From VBOC01 sp964512655 (GTDB lineage: Bacteria; Bacteroidota; Ignavibacteria; UBA10030; SZUA-254): DNA of 64,000 nucleotides. The notes beneath the pieces are model-generated. The model was not told where the DNA came from and made no database searches. It was given only the letters and a program-made list of their open reading frames with translations. This document shows, in pieces, positions 17,508 to 25,627 of this stretch. The translations under genes were made by a program, and so were the position numbers. Location of the stretch: assembly GCA_964512655.1 (NCBI GenBank), contig CAZEJT010000014.1, positions 1-64,000 on the forward strand. Direction: 5' to 3'. The first letter of the stretch is position 1, and the number at the start of each line of letters is the position of its first letter.

Positions 17508-17580
17508 GGGGCTGTAGCTCAGTTGGGAGAGCGCCTCGTTCGCAACGAGGAGGTCGTCGGTTCGATCCCGATCAGCTCCA
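17508..17580 (+). tRNA. tRNA-Ala (CGC)
   Basis: A 73-base cloverleaf. The acceptor GGGGCTG pairs with CAGCTCC (one G-T pair). The D stem is GCTC/GAGC, the anticodon stem CCTCG/CGAGG with loop TTCGCAA (anticodon CGC at 17541-17543), and the T arm GTCGG-TTCGATC-CCGAT. The discriminator is A. No CCA is encoded. Confidence 0.95.
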
Positions 17581-17699
17581 CATGTTCCGGATGGTCCCCG
17601 CCGCGGGGATCGATCTCCGGTTGAGACATCCGTCCCCCGCGAGACCGCCCCTCTTCCCCTCGACAGAAGCCATACGACTCCCTCTTCGTCGCTCCGCTC

Positions 17700-19994
17700 A
17701 TGACACCCGGTAATCGTTGGCTATTCGGCGGGATACTGGGTATATTATTCTTTTCGACGTATCTCTACGTGGTTACGACAACGAAGAGTCCAAAATACGG
17801 CCCCACCGTCGAGCCTCCGGCTGATGCCTCAACTCTTTCTCCTTCGATGCGCGATAATCTCAAGGAAGGCAAGAAGCCAAACCGCCTGATCAGAGAGAAA
17901 AGTCCCTACCTCCTTCAGCACGCGTTCAATCCCGTCGACTGGTATCCGTGGGGAGAAGAGGCCTTCGAGAAGGCACGCAGAGAGGACAAACCGATTTTTC
18001 TTTCGATCGGATACTCCACCTGCTACTGGTGCCACGTGATGGAACGCGAAGTGTTCGAAGACACCGCGATCGCCCGCCTGATGAATGAATCGCTCGTCTG
18101 TATCAAAGTCGACCGCGAGGAACGCCCCGATATCGACCGTGTGTACATGACTGCGGTACAGGCGATGACAGGCGGTGGCGGGTGGCCGATGTCGGTCTTC
18201 CTCGATACGTCCCTCGCCCCGTTTTTTGGCGCAACGTACATTCCTCCTAAAGCCCAGTATGGGCGGCCCGGGTTCCCCGACCTCGTAAGAAGGATCTCCG
18301 AAGTCTGGACGAAAGACCGGCCGAAGATCCACGAATCGAGCGCTCAGATCGGCGATTTCCTCAGAAACACCTCGGCACCCGCTCCCGCACCGGTAAACGA
18401 CTCGTCGCTTGGAGCGGCATATGCGGCCTTTGCCCGCGCATTCGACCCCGAGTTCGCAGGTTTCGGCACAGCCCCCAAATTCCCGAGGCCGGTTGTGTTC
18501 GATTTTCTCCTGAGATACTACTTCAGGACGGGCCAGGATTCCGCCCTGCAGATGGTCCTCGCGACCCTGAAGAAAATGTCGGAAGGAGGGGTCTACGACC
18601 AGATTGGCGGCGGATTCCATCGCTATTCCGTCGACCGCCAATGGCGGGTGCCCCATTTCGAGAAGATGCTGTACGACCAGGCGGGCCTCGCGATCTCGTA
18701 TCTTGAGGCGTTCCAGATTACTCATGATCAAACATACTCTTCGATCGCCCGCGACATCCTCGGTTATGTCTCCAGAAACATGACCTCTCCCGAGGGGGGC
18801 TTCTACTCCGCCGAGGATGCAGAAAGCGCGATCGATCCTGCCCGAAGCGGAGAGAAAGAGGAAGGCGCATTTTATCTCTGGACTCACGCGGAGATCGAGG
18901 CTGTTCTTGGGAAGCAAGACGCGGCGCTGTTCGCCTATCGGTACGGTGTGACCGACTCGGGCAACGCGCTCGACGATCCGATGCACGTCTTTATGGGGAA
19001 GAATATTCTCTTCGCGGCCCGCACCCTCGATCAGACGGCAGAAAAGTTCAACCGGACGTCCGGACAGACCCTCGAGATTCTTTCGGAAGCACGGCGAACG
19101 CTGTTCGAGGCCAGAGAACACCGCCCAAAACCTCATCTCGACGACAAGATCATCGCGGCTTGGAACGGGATGATGATCAGCGCGTTTTCACGGGCGTTCC
19201 AGGTGTTGCATAAGAGAGACGATCTCGACCGTGCCCGACGCGCGGCGGAGTTCGTGATGACAAGGCTGTATGACAGCCCAAGCCGGGCGCTCCGGCGACG
19301 CTATCGCGACGGCGAGGCGCGCTTCGAAGGGACGCTGCAGGATTACGCGTTCCTGATCCAGGGCCTCCTCGATCTGTACGAGGCGTCGTTCGACGTACGA
19401 TGGCTCAAGGATGCGCTCATCCTGGCCGGAAGACAGAATGATATCTTCTGGGACCCTGCAGCGGGGGGTTACTACGACGCATCGGGCAAGGATCCCACTG
19501 TCCTGATCAGGACGAAGGAGGACTACGACGGAGCCGAACCCTCGGGCAACTCGATCGCCGCGCTCAACCTTCTCCGCCTCTCCCAGATGACGGACAACCG
19601 GGAATTCAGAGAGATGGCGGAGATCACCATTGCTTCGCTTGGCACGAGGATCCGGTCGACGCCCGAGGCAGTTCCGGAGATGCTTGCGGCCCTCGCCTGG
19701 TCTCTATCCACGCCGCGCGAGATCATCATCGCAGGAAACCCCGGATCGGAGGACACCGAGTCGCTCCTTGCAGAGGTGTTTTCACATTTCATTCCGTTCC
19801 GCGTCATCATGCTCGCCGATGGACAGGCGGGACAGAAAGAGCTCGGTACTATTCTGCCGTTCATCTCGGGGATCAACTCTCTCGGCGGAAAGGCCACGGC
19901 CTACGTATGCGAGAACTATGCCTGCCAGCTTCCCACCACCGACCGCGCAACCGTCGCGCGCCTTCTGAGGCCGCAGGTCGGTCGGGGAAAGTAG
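17700..19994 (+). CDS. Thioredoxin domain-containing protein, YyaL/DUF255 (SPATA20-like)
   Basis: A 764-residue protein. One N-terminal membrane segment (about 7-26) precedes the DUF255 thioredoxin-like domain: NRLIREKSPYLLQHAFNPVD, then YSTCYWCHVMEREVFED with the family's CxWCH motif, KVDREERPDIDRVYM and GGGGWPMSVFLD. The rest is an alpha/alpha-barrel like six-hairpin glycosidases (GGFHRYSVDRQWRVPHFEKM, DDKIIAAWNGMMISA, EPSGNSIAALNLLRL). Length and motif order match the YyaL/SPATA20 family, whose biochemical role is still unsettled. The membrane anchor is less usual and suggests a periplasmic location. Confidence 0.92.
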   Translation: MTPGNRWLFGGILGILFFSTYLYVVTTTKSPKYGPTVEPPADASTLSPSMRDNLKEGKKPNRLIREKSPYLLQHAFNPVDWYPWGEEAFEKARREDKPIFLSIGYSTCYWCHVMEREVFEDTAIARLMNESLVCIKVDREERPDIDRVYMTAVQAMTGGGGWPMSVFLDTSLAPFFGATYIPPKAQYGRPGFPDLVRRISEVWTKDRPKIHESSAQIGDFLRNTSAPAPAPVNDSSLGAAYAAFARAFDPEFAGFGTAPKFPRPVVFDFLLRYYFRTGQDSALQMVLATLKKMSEGGVYDQIGGGFHRYSVDRQWRVPHFEKMLYDQAGLAISYLEAFQITHDQTYSSIARDILGYVSRNMTSPEGGFYSAEDAESAIDPARSGEKEEGAFYLWTHAEIEAVLGKQDAALFAYRYGVTDSGNALDDPMHVFMGKNILFAARTLDQTAEKFNRTSGQTLEILSEARRTLFEAREHRPKPHLDDKIIAAWNGMMISAFSRAFQVLHKRDDLDRARRAAEFVMTRLYDSPSRALRRRYRDGEARFEGTLQDYAFLIQGLLDLYEASFDVRWLKDALILAGRQNDIFWDPAAGGYYDASGKDPTVLIRTKEDYDGAEPSGNSIAALNLLRLSQMTDNREFREMAEITIASLGTRIRSTPEAVPEMLAALAWSLSTPREIIIAGNPGSEDTESLLAEVFSHFIPFRVIMLADGQAGQKELGTILPFISGINSLGGKATAYVCENYACQLPTTDRATVARLLRPQVGRGK

Positions 19995-20030
19995 GAGAAC
20001 AATGAGCATCTACACCCCGCCGGTCTGTCG

Positions 20031-20999
20031 ATGAGTTCCGAACGCAGGAACGAACATTCCTCGCACTACTCCGCCGGCGACATCGGCCAGATGAGCAGGG
20101 CCATGCGGCTCTCGCTCGTGATCGGATTCGGAATGCTTGGAGTGAAGGCGCTGGCCTACGCGATCACGGGCTCCACTGCCATACTCTCCGACGCGGCTGA
20201 GTCTCTCGTCCACGCGCTGGCGGTATCGTTCGCGGCGTACAGCCTACGGCTCAGTCTTAAACCCGCCGACGCCACGCATCCCTACGGGCACGACCGCATC
20301 AGCTTTTTCTCTGCCGGCTTCGAGGGCGCGATGATCATACTGGCCGCAATCGCCATCATTAGCGAGGCAATCCACCAGTGGGCGACCGGTCTCTCGATCC
20401 GAAACATTGACCTTGGAACCCTGTTCGTAGTGCTCGCCACCGTCATTAACGGCGGGCTGGGCCTGTACCTCATCCGTCAGGGCAAGAAGCACTCCTCACT
20501 CGTCCTCGAGGCAAACGGGAAACACACTCTCACCGACAGCTGGACGAGCCTCGGGGTCATCGTGGGTCTGATTCTGGTCAAAGTCACCGGATGGCTTCCG
20601 TTCGATCCGATCGTCGCGATCCTCGTCGGTGGAAATATCCTCTGGACCGGCTACGGCCTTATACGGCGTTCGGTGGGCGGACTGATGGACGAGTCGGACC
20701 CGGAGACCGATCGGTCGCTCCGGACGATCCTCGACCGGGAGACCAGCCGCTTCCAGATAGAGTTTCACGGCCTGAGGCACCGGAACGCCGGCAGCAGGCT
20801 CCTCGTCGAATTCCATCTCCTCTTTCCGAACGACGTCACCATCGCGTACGCCCACGAACGGACCACCGCGATCGAGCGTGCGATCCGCGCCGCGTTCCCC
20901 CGCCGCACCGAAATCATCAGCCACCTCGAACCCCTCGAAGGCCCCTGCGAGTCCCGCAAAGAAACCGCTGACGGCAGCGCAACCCACCGCCACAACTAA
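20031..20999 (+). CDS. Cation diffusion facilitator family transporter
   Basis: The 322-residue protein has about six membrane segments (from residue 25 to 215) and a short cytoplasmic C-terminal domain, as in CDF zinc/iron/manganese exporters. Conserved CDF elements are LSDAAESLVHALAV in TM2 (the metal site shows Asp and Glu rather than two Asp), HPYGHDR between TM2 and TM3, and NGKHTLTDSWTSLGV in TM5 with the His/Asp pair. GGLMDESDP marks the link to the cytoplasmic domain, which ends in a divergent EFHLLFPNDVTIAYAHERT. The metal is not predictable. It begins 36 bases after the YyaL-like gene, so they may share a transcript. Confidence 0.9.
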   Translation: MSSERRNEHSSHYSAGDIGQMSRAMRLSLVIGFGMLGVKALAYAITGSTAILSDAAESLVHALAVSFAAYSLRLSLKPADATHPYGHDRISFFSAGFEGAMIILAAIAIISEAIHQWATGLSIRNIDLGTLFVVLATVINGGLGLYLIRQGKKHSSLVLEANGKHTLTDSWTSLGVIVGLILVKVTGWLPFDPIVAILVGGNILWTGYGLIRRSVGGLMDESDPETDRSLRTILDRETSRFQIEFHGLRHRNAGSRLLVEFHLLFPNDVTIAYAHERTTAIERAIRAAFPRRTEIISHLEPLEGPCESRKETADGSATHRHN

Positions 21000-21022
21000 G
21001 CCCTGACCATCGCCTGCGCCGT

Positions 21023-21074
21023 TTGACTCTCATTTTTCCGTTTCGTAACTTTGTAATACAAAGTACTTTATATT
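21023..21074 (+). promoter_or_regulatory. Promoter region with 17-bp perfect palindrome (operator candidate)
   Basis: ACTTTGTAATACAAAGT at 21048-21064 has two exact 8-base arms around a single central base. It overlaps a plausible promoter, TTGACT (21023-21028) and TAACTT (21046-21051) with 17 bases between, and a second -10-like TATATT at 21069-21074. The operon downstream encodes a winged-helix protein, which probably binds here and represses its own operon. Confidence 0.7.
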
Positions 21075-21103
21075 GAAAAGCGAATCATACGGGGAATCTC
21101 AGC

Positions 21104-21706
21104 ATGAACCATATCGACGGCCCGGCACGGGACCTCTCAGAAATCCGCTCGATGATGGAGCGGTCCTCGAAATTCCTATCCCTGAGCGGCATGGCCGGCG
21201 TGAGCGCCGGCTGTGCGGCCCTTGTGGGGGCGACGGCCGCATGGTGGCGGATCGGACAGACCGGGAGGGGAGAGAGCACCGCAGGCCCGGCGGGATTTCT
21301 CGCGGCGGATGCGGCCGCGGTCCTTATCCTGGCAGTGGGACTGGCGGCGTTCTTCACACGCCGCATGGCCCGCAGGAAGGAGATTCCGGTGTGGTCGGGC
21401 GCGACGAGGCACCTTCTCTCCGCGCTCATGGTCCCCCTGGCCGCAGGAGGAATCTTCTCCCTCATCCTCTGGTATCACGGGCTCGTCATGCTCATCCCTG
21501 CCGTGATGCTCATCTTCTACGGACTGGCGCTCTTCAATTCCGCCCGGTACACCGTGCCCGAGATGCACTACCTCGCCTCCGGAGAAATTCTGCTCGGCCT
21601 GTGCGCGGCGCTTCTGCTCGACTCGTGGCTCTTCCTTTGGGCTTTTGGGTTCGGCATCCTCCATGTCGTGTACGGCATCGTTATGTATGCCAAGTACGAG
21701 AAGTGA
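21104..21706 (+). CDS. Membrane protein upstream of a winged-helix regulator
   Basis: The 200-residue protein has an N-terminal amphipathic stretch (DLSEIRSMMERSSKFLSLSG) and then six hydrophobic segments (near 30-45, 65-82, 100-120, 122-140, 155-170, 175-190). No catalytic motif is visible. Proteins of this layout are commonly encoded next to HTH_34 winged-helix regulators and DUF4173-like membrane proteins in Bacteroidota/Chlorobiota, as here. The stop overlaps the next start (GTGA). It may sense a membrane signal for the regulator; this is inference. Confidence 0.75.
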   Translation: MNHIDGPARDLSEIRSMMERSSKFLSLSGMAGVSAGCAALVGATAAWWRIGQTGRGESTAGPAGFLAADAAAVLILAVGLAAFFTRRMARRKEIPVWSGATRHLLSALMVPLAAGGIFSLILWYHGLVMLIPAVMLIFYGLALFNSARYTVPEMHYLASGEILLGLCAALLLDSWLFLWAFGFGILHVVYGIVMYAKYEK

Positions 21707-22002
21707 AAGAGATCTTCGAACACATCAACAAAGTCTTCGAGAGCCGCGTGCGGCTCGCGGTGATGTCGGTCCTCATGGTGAACGACTTCGTCGAATTCAG
21801 CGCGTTGAAACAGATGCTCAACCTCACCGACGGTAACCTGGCCGCGCACATGTCAACGCTTGAAAAGAATCGCTACGTTTCCGTGAAGAAGCGCTTCAAA
21901 GGACGGAAACCTTCCACCTCCTATTACGCGACGCCGGGAGGGCGGCGCGCGTTCACCGATCATCTGAATGCCCTCGAACGACTCATCGGCAATATCCAGT
22001 AA
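21703..22002 (+). CDS. Winged-helix transcriptional regulator (HTH_34 type)
   Basis: A 99-residue single-domain DNA-binding protein. It opens with EHINKVFESRVRLAVMSVLM, has the recognition region LKQMLNLTDGNLAAHMSTLEKNRYVSVKK and the wing GRKPSTSYYATPGGRRAFTDH, matching HTH_34 (MarR/ArsR-like) regulators in length and motif. The start is a GTG whose last two bases belong to the stop of the upstream membrane protein. The perfect palindrome at 21048-21064 is its likely operator. No ligand domain is present, so its signal may come from a partner protein. Confidence 0.88.
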   Translation: MKEIFEHINKVFESRVRLAVMSVLMVNDFVEFSALKQMLNLTDGNLAAHMSTLEKNRYVSVKKRFKGRKPSTSYYATPGGRRAFTDHLNALERLIGNIQ

Positions 22003-23521
22003 GGGAGCAACAACTATCACAACTCAGACAAGACTCGGAATCGCTATCCTCGTTGCGGGGGGCCTACTCGGCACCCTCGGCGACCAGCTGCTCCGGGCAG
22101 GCCCCTGGGGTCTCAATGCAACCCTCTGGATGGCGCTCTTCACGGTCGTCCTCGCAGGGTACTACAGGGCGTTTAACCCTGAATCTCCAATCTCCCATCT
22201 TTGGCTTTTCGCAGTGGTGATCCTCTTTGCCGTCCTGCTCGCATGGCGCGACTCGGTGCCCCTGAAGCTGATGTGCCTGTTCGCGGCGGGGATTGCGTTC
22301 CTCCTGATACCGCTTGCGGGACGAGGGGTCCCTTTCGGCGCCCTTCCGCTGAACGGGTATGTCTTCGAGCTCGCCTCCGTCGGACTGAGCGCAGCCGCGG
22401 GCGCCCCTCTTCTCCTTTTCAAGGATATCCGCTGGAGTGAATTGAAACACTCCGAGCGAACGTCGAATATGGTCCGCCTTGCCCGGGGTCTGGCGATCGC
22501 GCTTCCCCTGGTCGTCATCTTCGGAGCGCTCTTCGTCGCCGCCGACGCCGAATTTGAGGAGATCGTGAAGAGGATTTTTGACATCGACCTCGTGGTGCTC
22601 ATCCGCCACCTCTTTCTGGCCGGGTTTATTTTCTGGGCCGCCGCCGGCGTAATGCGGAGCGTCTTCTTCCGGTCCGAACTCCGGGAGCAGCTCCTCTCCT
22701 GGCAGGGCCGGCCCTCGATCGGGATTCTTGAGGCGGGACTCGTTCTTGGTCTTCTCGACGTTCTCTTTCTCGGCTTTGTCTTGGTCCAGCTTCACTATCT
22801 GTTCGGAGGCGCCGAGCTCGTGGCGACTGCCAGGGATCTGACCTACGCGCAATACGCACGCCGCGGTTTTTTTGAGCTGGTCACGGTCGCCGGGCTTGTC
22901 CTGCCGCTTCTCCTGGGCCTTCACTGGCTCCTCCGGAAGGAAAACCCGCGGGATGAAAAAACCTTCACATGGCTCGCCGGGACGCTGATGGGGCTCCTCG
23001 TGGTCGTGATGATATCCGCGGCACACCGCCTTCTCCTGTACCAGCGGGAGTACGGCATCACCGAGCAGCGGATCTACGCCCTCGTTTTCATGGCATGGCT
23101 CGCCGTGGTTCTGGCCTGGTTTTCCCTCACCGTGCTGCGCGGAGCTCGCAATCGGTTTGCGTTCGGGGCGCTCGTTTCCGGGCTTGCGGCGATATTCTGC
23201 CTTTGCGTGCTGAATCCGGACGCCCTGATCGTCCGCGTCAATTCGGCTCGCGCAGCCGAAGGCAAACGCTTCGATGCGCGTTATCTGACTCGCCTGAGCC
23301 TCGATGCGGCTCCACCGCTCATTGAAGCCCTTCCCTCCTATTCCGAACAGGACAGAGGGATCATCGCGGCTCACCTGATTGAGTCCCTGCGCGAGAGCGC
23401 GGAGGAGGATTGGCGCACCTGGAGTTATTCAAGGGCTGCAGCTCTCCGCCTGATTGCGGCGCGGGAGGATGCCCTGCTGCTCATGGCGGAAAAAGCTGCC
23501 GCCCCGAACCTCCAACACTGA
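21968..23521 (+). CDS. DUF4173/DUF4153-like polytopic membrane protein
   Basis: A protein of about 500-517 residues with roughly ten membrane helices in the first 420 residues and a soluble C-terminal tail. Family-like features are the RWSELKHSERTSNMVRLARGLAIALPLVVIFG segment leading into a TM helix, and LTYAQYARRGFFELVTVAG, the strongly conserved core of DUF4173. Function is unknown. The start is unclear. ATG 21968 overlaps the regulator by 35 bases and lacks a ribosome binding site, while GGGAGC at 22004-22009 sits six bases before an in-frame ATC (22016) at which the membrane part effectively begins. It belongs to the operon starting at 21104. Confidence 0.8.
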   Translation: MPSNDSSAISSKGATTITTQTRLGIAILVAGGLLGTLGDQLLRAGPWGLNATLWMALFTVVLAGYYRAFNPESPISHLWLFAVVILFAVLLAWRDSVPLKLMCLFAAGIAFLLIPLAGRGVPFGALPLNGYVFELASVGLSAAAGAPLLLFKDIRWSELKHSERTSNMVRLARGLAIALPLVVIFGALFVAADAEFEEIVKRIFDIDLVVLIRHLFLAGFIFWAAAGVMRSVFFRSELREQLLSWQGRPSIGILEAGLVLGLLDVLFLGFVLVQLHYLFGGAELVATARDLTYAQYARRGFFELVTVAGLVLPLLLGLHWLLRKENPRDEKTFTWLAGTLMGLLVVVMISAAHRLLLYQREYGITEQRIYALVFMAWLAVVLAWFSLTVLRGARNRFAFGALVSGLAAIFCLCVLNPDALIVRVNSARAAEGKRFDARYLTRLSLDAAPPLIEALPSYSEQDRGIIAAHLIESLRESAEEDWRTWSYSRAAALRLIAAREDALLLMAEKAAAPNLQH

Positions 23522-23635
23522 GACGGAATGCACCATCGCCGTCAGACCCTTTTTACAACCGCGCCTTCCGGGGCGGTGTCTTCTGCGGAAACGTTCGGAA
23601 ACGGAATTTTTCACATGAAACGAAGGAGGGACTTC

Positions 23636-24076
23636 ATGTCCAACCACATCTGGTTTGCCGTCATCAGTTTTCACATCGTCGCTCTGCTGTTGTTCGGTTC
23701 GATGCTCCTCCTGTCGCGACGGCCGGCCATGCTCTACCAGCTTCTCGCGGCCGTACTCGGACTCGTCGCCGGTCTGATCGACGTCAACAGCGACGACGTA
23801 CAGGTGACCGTTCTCCTCCTTCTGCTGTTCGGCTACTTTCTGGGGTTCGCGCGCCGCACGGAGACCTGGCAGCTCGGGATGCTTCTGGGGATGTGGGTGC
23901 CGCTCTTCGCCGTGATACGCGCCTTCGCGCTTGGAGGCCCCGGCCATTTTTTGCCCGAGGGCGTAGGGTCGCTCATCTCCCTCATCCCGGCCTTCGGGGG
24001 AGTCTACCTCGGCGCGGCAATCCGCAGGATGGCGGACCGGAGGGAACATGTCTCCGCGGAACGCGACCCCGGCTGA
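23636..24076 (+). CDS. Small integral membrane protein
   Basis: This encodes 146 residues with about five hydrophobic helices (FAVISFHIVALLLFGSMLLL, MLYQLLAAVLGLVAGLI, VTVLLLLLFGYFLGFA, MLLGMWVPLFAVIRAFAL, SLIPAFGGVYLGAAI). No known motif is seen. ATG 23636 has AAGGAGGG five bases upstream, which settles it over an in-frame ATG at 23615. It closes the 21-24 kb operon and is followed by palindromic repeats. Confidence 0.75.
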   Translation: MSNHIWFAVISFHIVALLLFGSMLLLSRRPAMLYQLLAAVLGLVAGLIDVNSDDVQVTVLLLLLFGYFLGFARRTETWQLGMLLGMWVPLFAVIRAFALGGPGHFLPEGVGSLISLIPAFGGVYLGAAIRRMADRREHVSAERDPG

Positions 24077-24080
24077 CGTG

Positions 24081-24200
24081 CTCCATCTCAGCCGGCTCTA
24101 GGCGCCCACTGGTCTAATCTGGTGTCACGGTCCATACCGTGACACCAGCGGGGAAAAACCTTCTTAGGGTGCACGGTGGCGCTCCGCGCCCCCCACGTCT
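24081..24200. repeat. Composite repeat: B remnant, family A, family C part
   Basis: A decayed family B piece (AGCCGGCTCTAGGCGCC) near 24090 precedes a family A unit (24115-24166; arms TGGTGTCACGG and CCGTGACACCA, loop TCCATA, tail GCGGGGAAAAACCTTCTTA). This is followed by GTGCACGGTGGCGCTCCGCG and a run of C, matching the second half of family C. Confidence 0.85.
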
Positions 24201-24250
24201 ATGGTAACCGCTCGCTTTTACCCCTGCAAACGATCCCTATGGTCAGGCAA

Positions 24251-24282
24251 TAATAAAAGGGGCGGTCGTCAAACCGCCCCTT
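24251..24282 (-). terminator. Intrinsic terminator of the metK-ahcY operon
   Basis: Read on the minus strand, AAGGGGCGGT and ACCGCCCCTT form a perfect 10-bp stem around a six-base loop, followed by TTTTATTATT. It lies 27 bases beyond the ahcY stop. Confidence 0.9.
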
Positions 24283-24308
24283 CAGTGGGAGTCGTACACT
24301 GTTCGATC

Positions 24309-25589
24309 TCAGGTGCCCGAACTGTAATCCTCCGCGTAGCGCTTCTGATCGGCCGTGAGTTTGTCGATCGCGCCTCCCATCGTCCTGAGCTTCAGCGCCG
24401 CAATCTCCTGGTCCTGCTCGGCCGGGATGTCGTAGACTTTGTTCTCCAGCCGCTTCTTCTGCTTGTGGACTTCCACGAGCCGCAGCTGCGACATGAACTG
24501 GTTGGCAAACGACATGTCCATGACCTCCGAAGGATGTCCCTCTGCGGCCGCGAGATTCACGAGCCGTCCCTTGGCGAGGACATAGACCCTGTTGCCGTTC
24601 TTCATCGTGTATTCTTCGTTGTTGGGGCGCATCTCCCGGACGGATTTTGAAAGCTTCTTCAGGTCGACAAGGTTGACCTCGCAGTCGTAGTGTCCGGTGT
24701 TGCAGACGATGGCCCCGTCCTTCATCGACTTGAAGTGCCGGTCGACGATGATATCCTTTACGCCCGTGGCGGTGACGAACACGTCTCCAACCCGGGCCGC
24801 TTCATCCATGGGCATCACCCTCACGCCGTCGAGTGTGGCCTTGAGCGCGGCCGTCGGCTTCACCTCGGTAACGATCACATTTGCTCCCAGGCCTTTCGCG
24901 CGGGTGGCGACTCCCCTTCCGCAGTGCCCATACCCCGCCACCACGACGTTCTTTCCCGCCAGAAGCACGCTGGTCGCGCGAAGAATGCCGTCGAGAGTCG
25001 ACTGCCCCGTCCCGTAGACGTTGTCGAAGTCCCATTTCGTTTCGGCGTCGTTCACCGCGATCACGGGATACTTCAGGGCCCCGTCGTTCGCCATCGCGCG
25101 AAGCCGATGGACCCCGGTCGTTGTTTCCTCGGTCCCTCCGATCACATACTTTTTCGCAAACTCCGGATGCTTATTGTGGATCGTAAAGATCAGGTCCGCG
25201 CCGTCGTCGAGCGTGAGGTTGGGATGCATCTTCAGGGTCTCCTCGATGCACCAGTAGAAGTCCTTCACCGACATGCCGTGCCAGGCGAAAATCGAGACGC
25301 CCTCCGCCGCAAGCGCCGCCGCAACCGCATCCTGCGTAGACAAGGGGTTGCATCCGCTCCAGCTCACCTCGGCCCCGGCCTCCACGAAGGTCTTTACCAG
25401 AACCGCGGTCTCCTTCGTCACGTGGAGGCAGCCGGCAATCCGGTAACCCTTGAGCGGCTTCGTCCTGCTGTACTTCTCTCTGATTGCCATGAGGACCGGC
25501 ATCCTCGTTTCAGCCCAGTGTATTAGTCGCTTTCCTTCGCCGGCAAGTTTCAGATCCGCGACTTTATAGTGGCCTTTCTTATAATCCAT
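24309..25589 (-). CDS. ahcY: Adenosylhomocysteinase
   Basis: AhcY hydrolyses S-adenosylhomocysteine to adenosine and homocysteine, relieving product inhibition of methyltransferases. The 426-residue protein has the substrate domain (HVTKETAVLVKTF, SGCNPLSTQDAVAAAL, DDGADL), EETTTGVHRL, and the NAD+ domain VVVAGYGHCGRGVATRAKG with GxGxxGxG-like spacing; VCNTGHYDCEV is also conserved. It lacks the roughly 40-residue insert of the longer bacterial form and its C-terminus is shortened (QKRYAEDYSSGT), resembling archaeal/thermophile-type enzymes. ATG 25589 fits the family start. It follows metK by 38 bases in the same operon. Confidence 0.96.
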   Translation of the reverse strand: MDYKKGHYKVADLKLAGEGKRLIHWAETRMPVLMAIREKYSRTKPLKGYRIAGCLHVTKETAVLVKTFVEAGAEVSWSGCNPLSTQDAVAAALAAEGVSIFAWHGMSVKDFYWCIEETLKMHPNLTLDDGADLIFTIHNKHPEFAKKYVIGGTEETTTGVHRLRAMANDGALKYPVIAVNDAETKWDFDNVYGTGQSTLDGILRATSVLLAGKNVVVAGYGHCGRGVATRAKGLGANVIVTEVKPTAALKATLDGVRVMPMDEAARVGDVFVTATGVKDIIVDRHFKSMKDGAIVCNTGHYDCEVNLVDLKKLSKSVREMRPNNEEYTMKNGNRVYVLAKGRLVNLAAAEGHPSEVMDMSFANQFMSQLRLVEVHKQKKRLENKVYDIPAEQDQEIAALKLRTMGGAIDKLTADQKRYAEDYSSGT

Positions 25590-25627
25590 GGTATTCCTGA
25601 GTTGTAATGATTGTCTCGGTTGTACGT

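Noticed and set aside
21073..21702. Upstream extension of the winged-helix regulator reading frame
   Set aside because: The frame is open but overlaps the membrane protein completely and encodes Arg/Gly-rich shadow sequence. The regulator begins at GTG 21703.
25590..25627. SAM or SAH riboswitch before ahcY or metK
   Set aside because: The space before ahcY is 38 bases and before metK only 15, too short, and no such fold is visible before the first gene of the run.
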